IMG/VR virus record: IMGVR_UViG_3300030202_003023
Location: 18,905 to 82,904 of that record
DNA from: a virus
DNA: 64,000 nt
Strand: one strand, 5' to 3'
Shown: positions 31,607 through 38,887 of the stretch, in pieces
How positions within the stretch are numbered: position 1 is the first letter of the stretch
Layout: each line of letters opens with the position of its first letter
The notes under the pieces: model-generated
Told to the model about the DNA's origin: nothing
What the model saw: the letters and a program-made list of their open reading frames with translations, nothing else
Database searches by the model: none
Position numbers and translations under genes: made by a program

Positions 31607-32383
31607 CTATTTTTTACTTAAATTATCAAAGTAGTCATCTCTATCTACTTCATTAGAGGATGTTGAGCCGCTTTTAGTTCTTATGTTTCTTTCTTCTTGT
31701 AATCCTATAGAAGCAAAGAAGTCTTGTTCTTGGTTAATTTTAGGAATTAACCTTAAGAAGTTGTTTTTAATATTAACCATCTCATCTACAGACGGCATAA
31801 CTCCTCTTGTTTGCGCTGACCCAAGATACCATAATTGGTCTTGTACTGTTTTTTCATATACACCTTGAGGAAGTTTTCCAGACCTCCAAAGTTTATAATC
31901 AATTTTTTCTCTTATGTAGAATTCTACAGCTTTAACAAACTTAACATCATCTGGAATAGTAGGCCATCCATTATCATCTGTAGGAAGACCTTTATAAGCT
32001 ACCTCTACTGTACCTTTATCAAAGTTTGTAAATACACAGTCATCACTTAATGTATAAGTAACTGTATGTTCACACTTTGTATCAGGAGAAGAAGCGCAGT
32101 GTCTGTGAAAATTGTCTGTAGCATAAGACATTGGAACATAACCATTCTCAGTTTTATATCTAAACTGCATTACTAAATGCAAGTCACACGGTAAATTTCC
32201 TCTACCGTTAGTTATGTCTATACAAGAAACTTTCTCACTTAAGCTTTGAGGAGAACCAATAAGTTCAATAGCTTCACCTGCCCATTCTAGAGCATCATGT
32301 AAGTCTACCCCCTCTACTAAGCCTGTATCTCTAAAGACTTTTTCTAAGATAAATTGAATACTTTTTACTTTACCGTTAAACAT
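31607..32383 (-). CDS. Tail adaptor/ring protein (gp4/gp11-like role)
   Basis: A 258-residue protein: an N-terminal helical part (about 1-45), a central beta-rich part with paired cysteines, then a helix-rich part with VKAVEFYIREKIDYKLWR and a hydrophilic tail. Helical ends around a small beta domain, placed directly upstream of the tail tube gene, fit the ring or adaptor proteins that join portal and tail in podovirus-like virions. It starts at ATG 32383, three bases after the stop of the 83-residue gene. No enzymatic motif. The exact ring is not resolved. Confidence 0.55.
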   Translation of the reverse strand: MFNGKVKSIQFILEKVFRDTGLVEGVDLHDALEWAGEAIELIGSPQSLSEKVSCIDITNGRGNLPCDLHLVMQFRYKTENGYVPMSYATDNFHRHCASSPDTKCEHTVTYTLSDDCVFTNFDKGTVEVAYKGLPTDDNGWPTIPDDVKFVKAVEFYIREKIDYKLWRSGKLPQGVYEKTVQDQLWYLGSAQTRGVMPSVDEMVNIKNNFLRLIPKINQEQDFFASIGLQEERNIRTKSGSTSSNEVDRDDYFDNLSKK

Positions 32384-32386
32384 GAT

Positions 32387-32638
32387 TTATAGATTAATGT
32401 TCTTAATTGCTTGTGAAACAGTTTCAGGCTCTTTAGATTCTTTATCTGACTTATCTGGTATTGGATCACTTTTAGAAATCCAGTGTTTTTTGTCTACTTT
32501 GTACTCTTCTCCTTTCATATAGGAAGTAGTAATACAAACTATAAAACCGTTTTCTGCTGTTATTACTTTTAACTCTTTAGTGACACCGTCTTTGGTAACA
32601 CTTTTAGTTCTTATTTTATCTTCTTCTACACCGTACAT
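32387..32638 (-). CDS. Hypothetical 83-residue protein in the neck/tail operon
   Basis: Not recognised. The first 55 residues look like a small beta-rich domain with many Lys and Thr; the C-terminal third is charged and probably disordered. It has no cysteine cluster and no membrane segment. Tight packing between two structural genes (7 bases from the upstream stop, 3 bases to the downstream start) suggests co-expression with the tail ring proteins. Confidence 0.55.
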   Translation of the reverse strand: MYGVEEDKIRTKSVTKDGVTKELKVITAENGFIVCITTSYMKGEEYKVDKKHWISKSDPIPDKSDKESKEPETVSQAIKNINL

Positions 32639-32645
32639 AATGCTT

Positions 32646-33230
32646 TTATTTTAAATAGTAGTTGGTATTTATACTAGGGTCTTTAAGTACTTTACTTAAA
32701 TCCCTATTCATTGTTCTTGTAGCTTTAAATTTGTAAGCAGATTTGTACTTAAAAGTCGCACATTTTAAACTTAAGTACCAAAAAGGTACATATCCATTTG
32801 TATGCTCATTAAGATGCCTTACAAGTTTCTTTTGTTTTTTAGATTCTTCGTCTTCTTCCCATAATTCTCTGGTTGCTTTCCAATCTATAGGCATTGTATT
32901 AATTAAATTACCTTCTTTATTGTATTTAAGAATAGGCTTTTTCTTTTTTATACATAAAGTACCCATTCTTGACGGCAGTTTAAATTCAAAGTTGTCAAAA
33001 ATTATCTCATCTGTAATTCTAGAGTGTATAAAATCAATTATTTGTCCATATACTTTTCTATCTACACAAAATTTAGAGTTCTTATGTACAATTGATTTAT
33101 TGTTTACTTTCTCTTTAAATGTAGTATCACAGTAGTAGCTATAGAATTCTTTCATTCCAATATCTACTTTAATTTTTTCTTTTTGTTTTCCTCTACTTTC
33201 CACCTGTTCTCTCATTTGATGCAGCATCAT
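32646..33230 (-). CDS. Conserved-type neck/tail protein of unknown function
   Basis: A Lys-rich, basic 194-residue protein with no recognised catalytic motif. It has an aromatic-rich central segment (EHTNGYVPFWYLSLKC) and several scattered cysteines. The first ATG (33230) overlaps the preceding gene by 38 bases; ATGs at 33215 and 33155 would reduce or remove the overlap, so the start is uncertain. Its place between two ring-type proteins matches an uncharacterised gene I associate with the same place in crAss-like tail operons; a structural or assembly role is likely but not shown. Confidence 0.55.
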   Translation of the reverse strand: MMLHQMREQVESRGKQKEKIKVDIGMKEFYSYYCDTTFKEKVNNKSIVHKNSKFCVDRKVYGQIIDFIHSRITDEIIFDNFEFKLPSRMGTLCIKKKKPILKYNKEGNLINTMPIDWKATRELWEEDEESKKQKKLVRHLNEHTNGYVPFWYLSLKCATFKYKSAYKFKATRTMNRDLSKVLKDPSINTNYYLK

Positions 33231-33891
33231 TGCTGTTATCTTCTGGTAATTGTAATGAAGTTATTAATTGCTTTACAACTTGTTCATGTATAAAAGGAAG
33301 CATCCAATTACTTATTGGGTATTCATCATCAAGACTAAAGCATGAACTACTGTCTGTATTACAGAACTTTGATACTTCTGTAGGATCTTCAAATATCCCC
33401 ATTATATTTACTTTTCTTAAAAGTTTAGATTGCTCGCTATTTACTTTAAAATACATTCTTTTATTGTAAATAAAGGCAAAAATAGAATCTTTGTTATATT
33501 TACCACTACCTGAAAAAGCAGCTCGTTGGTAAGGTATAAAAGAGAAAAAGTAATCTAAATTATCAATAGGTCCTACTTTAGTGATGGCTTCTCTGTGGTG
33601 TAATTCTACCGCTTTTGGTAAATCACACGTAGTTCTTAATACAGTGCACCCTACAGGTAAATTAGGACATTCTGAACTATTTGTAGCTTCTAGTTCTACA
33701 CAACCTAAAGACTGTACAATAAAAGGATCAATAGTTCTTCCAGGTTTGTTCAGTTCATTACGTATCCATAAAGATCTTTGTACTCCAATCTTATAAAGTA
33801 CTTGTCTTTCACTAATATCTAAATCATCAGTTATGTGACTAGACCTAACATCTTCTAGAATATCAAAAATTATTTCATTTGCTGTTGCCAT
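33193..33891 (-). CDS. Neck ring/connector-type structural protein
   Basis: A 232-residue protein with an N-terminal helical segment, then QRSLWIRNELNKPGRTIDP and a cysteine-containing beta-rich core (CTVLRTTCDLPKAVEL), and a helical region HEQVVKQLITSLQLPED near the end. The order helix, beta core, helix and its place at the head of the tail-tube sub-operon resemble phage head-tail ring proteins. The gene follows the phosphoesterase stop by three bases. I cannot say which ring it forms, and the assignment rests on architecture and context. Confidence 0.5.
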   Translation of the reverse strand: MATANEIIFDILEDVRSSHITDDLDISERQVLYKIGVQRSLWIRNELNKPGRTIDPFIVQSLGCVELEATNSSECPNLPVGCTVLRTTCDLPKAVELHHREAITKVGPIDNLDYFFSFIPYQRAAFSGSGKYNKDSIFAFIYNKRMYFKVNSEQSKLLRKVNIMGIFEDPTEVSKFCNTDSSSCFSLDDEYPISNWMLPFIHEQVVKQLITSLQLPEDNSNDAASNERTGGK

Positions 33892-33894
33892 CTT

Positions 33895-34791
33895 TTATAA
33901 GTTCATTGATATTAATATTGGCTGTTTACCGTTTTTAACTACTCCGCAAGATATTGTACTCTTTTTAAAATTTTTACCATACGCCATAGCGTAAGCAGTA
34001 TCATCTACACCACAACCTACTTGCATACCAAACACTACATTATGTTTACCAGTGGAAAACTCAATGTATGCTTGTGCATGCAAGTGCCCTTGCACTTGTG
34101 ACTGTAGTTCATTCTTCATCTTAGTTTTAGCTGTACCGCCTTCACCGTGATTATAATTAACGTTGTCTATTTCAATTTCTTCTACAAAGTTCCATCCTGG
34201 TGTTCCAAGAACCTCATCATAGTCCCTAACCCATTTGGATGATACTCCAGAAGTTTTAGCTTTTCTAAAAGCCATTCTATCATGGTTTCCAATAGTAACA
34301 TATGCTTTTGGAAACACGCTATACCATTCTTGTATTTTATCTATTGCCCACAATAATTCATTATCAGAACCTAAAGCAGTTGTTTCTGTTTCATGGTAAC
34401 TAGCGTAATGGTTATCAATTACATCTCCAATAAAAACAACAGTCCCGCAATCATATCTTTCTTGTATTTTCCTTACAAACTGTAGATAACCAGGTAATGA
34501 AAAAGGCTCATGTATGTCGCCAATAATAAGAACGTTTTTTAAGTTACCTTTTAAATAAGGTTTAGGCAACTTTTTCTTTAGCTTTTTAGGAGGTTTAAAC
34601 TTATTCTCTTTAAACTTTTTAAACTCTTCCCATTCTTTATCACTAATTATTTTAGAGTTTTCTAAAGCAATGGCTTTCTTTGCATTTGCTACTTCATTTA
34701 CAGATACTCCAAGCTTATTAGCAAGTTTCTGTTTGCCCCATTTAAGATATCCTGTATTTATTCTTAAAAATTTCTCTATTTCGTTGGGCAT
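33895..34791 (-). CDS. Calcineurin-like metallophosphoesterase with N-terminal helix-turn-helix
   Basis: The classical metallophosphoesterase motifs are present in order: GDIH (91-94), GDVIDNH (122-128), GNHD (168-171), a His in NYNHGEGG, and GHLHAQ. Together they make a two-metal site for phosphoester hydrolysis. Residues 1-45 form a helix-turn-helix-like segment (KQKLANKLGVSVNEVANAKK), joined by a Lys/Pro-rich linker (60-82), so the enzyme may be DNA-bound. The substrate is unknown: nucleic acid, nucleotide or phosphoprotein are all possible. It lies between the lysis genes and ring-protein genes on the late strand. Start ATG 34791, 11 bases after the upstream stop. Confidence 0.85.
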   Translation of the reverse strand: MPNEIEKFLRINTGYLKWGKQKLANKLGVSVNEVANAKKAIALENSKIISDKEWEEFKKFKENKFKPPKKLKKKLPKPYLKGNLKNVLIIGDIHEPFSLPGYLQFVRKIQERYDCGTVVFIGDVIDNHYASYHETETTALGSDNELLWAIDKIQEWYSVFPKAYVTIGNHDRMAFRKAKTSGVSSKWVRDYDEVLGTPGWNFVEEIEIDNVNYNHGEGGTAKTKMKNELQSQVQGHLHAQAYIEFSTGKHNVVFGMQVGCGVDDTAYAMAYGKNFKKSTISCGVVKNGKQPILISMNL

Positions 34792-34802
34792 ATATAAACA
34801 GT

Positions 34803-35393
34803 TTATCGTTTTATCTTAGTATACACATGTACATTGTGTGTCTTTTGTATTATATCATAACCATATCCAAACATAAATCCTTTTTTGGGGACTCTAACTA
34901 TTGCAGCTGGTTGTAATGTGAATGTGGCGGGATTTCCGCCAACTACACCCCCTACATATAATTCCCAAGGATCTTTTATTATTGTTTTATTGGTATTAAT
35001 CTGCTGTTTAAATGTATCTGTTTTATAAATATATTTAGGAAACTTTGATACATATTTAAAATCAGAAGAAAGTAGTTCTCCTTTTACAACTGAAGTAAAT
35101 TTTCCAGAGATTAAAGAGTCTTCTACTGGAGTTGTATAAAAAGAAACGCTATCTCCTGTTGGAGTAACGCTATCTTTTATATACTCAATTACTAATTCTT
35201 TGTGCCATTTAGTGATAGTATCATGGATAGTATCAGGCTTACCTTTAACATATTGTACTACTGTGTCTGTTTCTATAATAACATTTGGTTCAGTGTCTTT
35301 ATTAAAGGTATTTTTAGGTTTTGTACATTGCCTAAACAAACAAAACCCTAAAGTAAATATGACTGTAAGTAATATGTAGTCTTTAAAGTCCAT
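34803..35393 (-). CDS. Membrane-anchored lysis-associated protein, candidate spanin
   Basis: A 196-residue protein with one N-terminal membrane segment (YILLTVIFTLGFCLF, about 6-20), then a periplasmic-looking Thr/Asp/Lys-rich stalk (25-110) and a C-terminal beta/Gly-rich part (YVGGVVGGNPATF, FMFGYGYDI). Its ATG overlaps the TAA stop of the endolysin gene (TAATG), so the two are translationally coupled. Inner-membrane anchor plus long stalk plus beta end, next to endolysin and a holin candidate, suggests an outer-membrane disruption protein of the spanin kind. There is no lipobox, so if it is a spanin it would be a single-protein type. Function inferred. Confidence 0.5.
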   Translation of the reverse strand: MDFKDYILLTVIFTLGFCLFRQCTKPKNTFNKDTEPNVIIETDTVVQYVKGKPDTIHDTITKWHKELVIEYIKDSVTPTGDSVSFYTTPVEDSLISGKFTSVVKGELLSSDFKYVSKFPKYIYKTDTFKQQINTNKTIIKDPWELYVGGVVGGNPATFTLQPAAIVRVPKKGFMFGYGYDIIQKTHNVHVYTKIKR

Positions 35394-35926
35394 TAATCTA
35401 AATCTGGATTTTGTATTAGCTTCTCATTACCTTCGTATGGTATATACTTACCTTTACCTAAAAATATTAAATTTTGTTTTCTGTTCTTACCATCTGCTCT
35501 GTAAGAAACATGTATCCATCCAGGATAACCGTTTACAGGCTTTTCGTAAATTAGCTGATCATAGTCTAGATTTTCTCTAATCCAGTCAGCCATTTCAGTG
35601 TTATTATACTTGTTAATGCCTTTTCTCCAATAGTAATCATCAATGTCCATTGCTGCACCGTAATTACGTTTGGTTTTGTCTAGTCCAACACAGTGTTGTG
35701 AATTTTTTGATCCTCCAATAGCCTTGTTAAGCTCAGGTCCTCTGAATACAGAGTTTATCTTTATTGGTTTACCTGTGTGTTTTCTAAGTTTATCAAAGAC
35801 ATTAAGACATAACGCTTGTATAAGTAACATCTGATTACTAGTTGGTGTGTTATCTAGTCCTCTACTTATAGCAGTGTTACTATGCGTTACTTCTGCTAAA
35901 GAAACATATTCTGAAACTTTCTCCAT
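35393..35926 (-). CDS. Endolysin, M15-family D-Ala-D-Ala/L-Ala-D-Glu-type peptidase
   Basis: From the ATG at 35926 the protein has 177 residues, typical for M15A phage lysins. Zinc-site motifs are visible: KINSVFRGPELNKAIGGS, then SQH (H78), AAMDID (D94/D96) and WIHVSY (H139). This family cuts peptidoglycan cross-bridge peptides, using zinc bound by two His and one Asp. The open frame extends upstream to 36076, but that part overlaps the holin-like gene in another frame and looks non-homologous; the ATG at 35926 lies 13 bases after the holin stop and has an A-rich leader. It sits between a holin candidate and a spanin candidate. Confidence 0.88.
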   Translation of the reverse strand: MEKVSEYVSLAEVTHSNTAISRGLDNTPTSNQMLLIQALCLNVFDKLRKHTGKPIKINSVFRGPELNKAIGGSKNSQHCVGLDKTKRNYGAAMDIDDYYWRKGINKYNNTEMADWIRENLDYDQLIYEKPVNGYPGWIHVSYRADGKNRKQNLIFLGKGKYIPYEGNEKLIQNPDLD

Positions 35927-35939
35927 CTTGTTTTCTTTT

Positions 35940-36221
35940 TCAGTTGAACATTCCAAAGAACTTTTGGCAAAGCCCTTTAATTCCAAGTATTGCCCCTGTA
36001 CCAAGTGCACCGAGGATAACCATCTTTTTATCAAATTTACGCTGTTTTGTTTCAGCTTTTTTAAGACCGTCTTCAACTTCTTCTATTCTTTTAATAATTC
36101 CTTTATTCCCCATGGACGGATCTCCAACTAAAGCAACTTCTAATCTTTCTGTTCTTTTTGCAGTATTTATTGCATGTTCTTCTAGTCTTATTAATAAATC
36201 TTTAGTTTCTTTACTGTCCAT
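35940..36221 (-). CDS. Putative holin (coiled coil plus one membrane helix)
   Basis: A 93-residue protein: residues 1-65 form a Lys/Glu-rich coiled coil (TAKRTERLEVAL, IIKRIEEVEDGLKKAETKQR), then a hydrophobic helix (MVILGALGTGAILGIKGL, about 67-84) and a short C-terminus. A coiled coil followed by one membrane helix is the layout of XhlA-type hemolysin/holin partners. Directly upstream of the M15 endolysin, this makes a holin role likely. A tail-associated membrane protein is an alternative. Confidence 0.65.
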   Translation of the reverse strand: MDSKETKDLLIRLEEHAINTAKRTERLEVALVGDPSMGNKGIIKRIEEVEDGLKKAETKQRKFDKKMVILGALGTGAILGIKGLCQKFFGMFN

Positions 36222-36235
36222 AACGGCTTTTAATT

Positions 36236-36715
36236 TTAAATGTCTTCAATCATAAAAGATAAAGCACTCATTTGGTCAGGAGTAATAGTTTCTGGCAATT
36301 CTTCTAGTTTAACATACACAATACTAACATTAACATTTTCGTTGTCTAAAGCATCATTATATTTGTCTTCTATTTCTTTAGCCTTATTAAGTACCTCACT
36401 GTTGGCTTCACGCTTTTCTTTTTCTACTTCTTTAAATATTTCTATTTTTTCAGGAGCTATTTGATATTTATTATCTGTAATTACTAGTTCCCCATTTTCG
36501 TCTTTAAGTGCATGTTCTTTAAAAGTTTTTTCCATTTCTTTATTGTACACTAAAAACTCTTCTGGATATACTAAAGTGCTTTTAATTTTCTTTGCCTCCT
36601 CTTCAAATGTTTTTGCGTTTTTAATTAATGCATGTGAAAACTTTACTCCATAAAGTCCTTCTGCATTAAGTTCAGATAACGCAAAATTAATTCCTAAAAC
36701 TTCTACATTTTTCAT
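36236..36715 (-). CDS. Hypothetical 159-residue protein upstream of the lysis genes
   Basis: Not recognised. Residues 1-30 (MKNVEVLGINFALSELNAEG) look like a small beta/alpha unit; residues 60-125 are a charged coiled coil rich in Lys and Glu; the end is VYVKLEELPETITPDQMSAL. The frame extends to 36778, but the extra stretch is hydrophobic and starts without ATG, so the ATG at 36715 is preferred. It precedes the holin candidate by 14 bases and follows the last tail-fibre gene. Possibly a fibre chaperone or assembly factor, on position only. Confidence 0.55.
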   Translation of the reverse strand: MKNVEVLGINFALSELNAEGLYGVKFSHALIKNAKTFEEEAKKIKSTLVYPEEFLVYNKEMEKTFKEHALKDENGELVITDNKYQIAPEKIEIFKEVEKEKREANSEVLNKAKEIEDKYNDALDNENVNVSIVYVKLEELPETITPDQMSALSFMIEDI

Positions 36716-36782
36716 AATTTTTTTTCTTAAAACTTCTTTTATAAAAATAAAAGAATTAATCAATAATAGCAAGAGCAATATA

Positions 36783-37478
36783 TCAGCATATTATGATACG
36801 TCTTCTTGTACTTCCTCCACTTACAGCATCAGGAATTACCCATGCCTGATTAGTTATCTTACCGCTATTTGATACTGTTGTACAAACAGTTGATCCAGCA
36901 GGTAAACTTGTTCCACTATAAGCAACACTAACAAATTTACCATTTACATTATGTTGGTTTACTTCTAAAGCTGCGTTAGCTCCTCCAATAACAAAAGGAT
37001 TTGACATACTTTGTGTTGAAATTCCAGAAAGACATATGAGGTCATTTGCTGCTATAGTAATACTTCTACTGTGAGGAGTAGTACCGTCTATTCCGCCACT
37101 AAAGCCTAAATTATATGCGTGTTCAGTAGTTAAGTTGTTTTGACCTACTCCTGTAAAAGACTGTGCATAAATGCTTATTGGATTCCATTGGTTACCAGTA
37201 AAACGAACTTCAAAGTCTAAAGCTACACCTGTTGGTGGATTTGCTAACCAATATCCAACTTGTCTGGTGCTTACCATATTCCTTCTTGTCATTCTTTGCA
37301 TTTGAACAAAATTACCATTTGTATCTTTGTAGAATGCATTATTAAAGTTTACTGTATTAGCCATACTAACAACTACAAATAGACCTGGATTTGTTCCTGG
37401 GCTACATGTTACAGAAATTGACTTTTTATTTGCGCCACAAGGTCCACTATATATTGCTTTAAGCCCTAATGTTGCCAT
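36783..37478 (-). CDS. Beta-rich tail adhesion protein, 231 residues
   Basis: Gly/Ser/Thr/Asn-rich with alternating hydrophobic residues throughout, consistent with a beta-sandwich. ISIYAQSFTGVGQNN and the following segment resemble jelly-roll-type domains of phage adhesion proteins. The C-terminus is basic and ends in a lone cysteine (TRRRIIIC). It is the last gene of the fibre cassette, one base after the upstream stop. Probably a receptor-binding or baseplate component; not assigned to a family. Confidence 0.55.
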   Translation of the reverse strand: MATLGLKAIYSGPCGANKKSISVTCSPGTNPGLFVVVSMANTVNFNNAFYKDTNGNFVQMQRMTRRNMVSTRQVGYWLANPPTGVALDFEVRFTGNQWNPISIYAQSFTGVGQNNLTTEHAYNLGFSGGIDGTTPHSRSITIAANDLICLSGISTQSMSNPFVIGGANAALEVNQHNVNGKFVSVAYSGTSLPAGSTVCTTVSNSGKITNQAWVIPDAVSGGSTRRRIIIC

Positions 37479-37479
37479 A

Positions 37480-37758
37480 TTACAATTCGTTTAAATGTAT
37501 TATTTCAATTAAATCTGGTCTTTCAGCATCTGTAACTGTAGATGCTGTATGAACAACGGGAGTAGTTTCAAAAAAAGCACTTATAGAAACTACTTCATTT
37601 TGTAAGTTAGTTCTATTTTTTCCTATAAATTCTCCCATAGATTCATCGTAACTAATGTTTATTTCATTAATTAAAAAAACGTTTTCTGTATACCCTACTT
37701 CTGTAGTTACTACTTCTCCGTTATCTCCTAATTCTATCTTCTCTATAATTGTTATCAT
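37480..37758 (-). CDS. Small tail-cassette protein of unknown function
   Basis: A 92-residue acidic protein, mostly beta-type in pattern. It is packed one base from each neighbour within the fibre cassette, which suggests coordinated expression with the C1q-like protein and the 231-residue adhesion protein. Not recognised. Confidence 0.55.
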   Translation of the reverse strand: MITIIEKIELGDNGEVVTTEVGYTENVFLINEINISYDESMGEFIGKNRTNLQNEVVSISAFFETTPVVHTASTVTDAERPDLIEIIHLNEL

Positions 37759-37759
37759 C

Positions 37760-38707
37760 TTATTCTTCGTATCTTATGTCAATAGTTATGTATTGCCCTG
37801 CTGTTGCAGTGGCAGGAGCAGTAAACTCTACCCAGACCCATGAGTCTGCTGGAATTGCAGCAGTACTTAAAGTAGAAGCATTTCCAGTTAGTTGGGTATT
37901 AATGTTTTGAGAAGTTGTTAGTGCGTTTGCCGATGCTGAGTTTCTTGTTGGGTGATGGTAAAGTTGGTGAGTTACAGTAGTTCCACTACCAACTAATACA
38001 CTTATTACTTCCTTTACTGTTATAGCTACATCAGTTCTAAATATTGTAATGTCATCACCATTTACAGGCTCTTCTAAAGTTATTGTTTTGTTAAGAGTTT
38101 GAGCAACAATATTATTAACTGTTGTACTATCTCCTACTTTAGTAATGGAAAAAGTATGTATTTCCATTCCCCAAGAATCTTTAATATTTCCAGTACCAGT
38201 TCTCCAGTGTGCCCAAAATTCTACATACTCTCCTACTGCTAATTCAACAGCAACAGAACCGTCTATGTCATCATGAGAGTCATTATGGCCTGAAACACCT
38301 AAATTCTGTGTAACTAATTGACTACCGCCTTTTTTTAGATATACAGAACCCCAACCAGAGCTTGATTCTACAAATAATGAAGCTTGAAAAATATAGACAC
38401 CAGCACCACTTGCACCAACTGTAAATCTATGATTTGTATTATCCCACTCACTATTTACATCAGTACCACCTGTTACACTATCATCAAATTCTATTTTTGT
38501 ATGTCCAACAGCAAACGTTTGTACTGTACCACTTCCTGCAAAACTACCAGTTACTAAAACTTTAGTTCCACTTCCTAATGAAGTTGCAGTAGCGTTTTTT
38601 ACAAAGCCATTTTCAGCCCACAAATCTCCTGCAGATAAACCAGAGTTTGATGTTGGTAATTCAGAACCATCTATTTTTTTAGGATTTATATTTGGTGTAG
38701 CACTCAT
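37760..38707 (-). CDS. Tail fibre/tip protein with C1q/TNF-like jelly-roll domain
   Basis: The N-terminal part (PKKIDGSELPTSNSGLSAGD) is an attachment-like segment. Residues about 60-185 carry the pattern of a C1q-like trimeric jelly-roll: FDDSV, then NHRFTVGASGAGVYIFQAS, GSVYLKKGG, GEYVEFWAHW and a final strand, as in many phage fibre tips. Residues about 195-315 form a second beta domain (ITLEEPVNGDDITIFRT). Such tips bind host surface polymers. It starts three bases after the 57-residue gene. C1q-like call is by pattern. Confidence 0.65.
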   Translation of the reverse strand: MSATPNINPKKIDGSELPTSNSGLSAGDLWAENGFVKNATATSLGSGTKVLVTGSFAGSGTVQTFAVGHTKIEFDDSVTGGTDVNSEWDNTNHRFTVGASGAGVYIFQASLFVESSSGWGSVYLKKGGSQLVTQNLGVSGHNDSHDDIDGSVAVELAVGEYVEFWAHWRTGTGNIKDSWGMEIHTFSITKVGDSTTVNNIVAQTLNKTITLEEPVNGDDITIFRTDVAITVKEVISVLVGSGTTVTHQLYHHPTRNSASANALTTSQNINTQLTGNASTLSTAAIPADSWVWVEFTAPATATAGQYITIDIRYEE

Positions 38708-38710
38708 ATC

Positions 38711-38884
38711 TTAAATATTTTCTTGTTTATTTAACCATTCTGTATATTCAGCTGGTGGTTCATCACTCCAAAACCAACCTGCATGTTCGCTTTTATTATC
38801 TTTTGAAATAACAATTCCGTTGGGAAACCGTACTTTATTTCCTGTTTCCCAATTATCATTTTCTATATCGTAAAAATAAACCAT
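38711..38884 (-). CDS. 57-residue tail-cassette protein
   Basis: A short open frame from ATG at 38884 to TAA at 38711, exactly filling the gap between two tail genes with 3 bases on either side, so it is very likely real. The protein begins MVYFYDIENDNWETG and is rich in Trp, Asp and Glu (HAGWFWSDEPPAEYTEWLN). Such short Trp-rich proteins beside fibre genes may be assembly chaperones, but I do not recognise this one. Confidence 0.65.
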   Translation of the reverse strand: MVYFYDIENDNWETGNKVRFPNGIVISKDNKSEHAGWFWSDEPPAEYTEWLNKQENI

Positions 38885-38887
38885 ATT

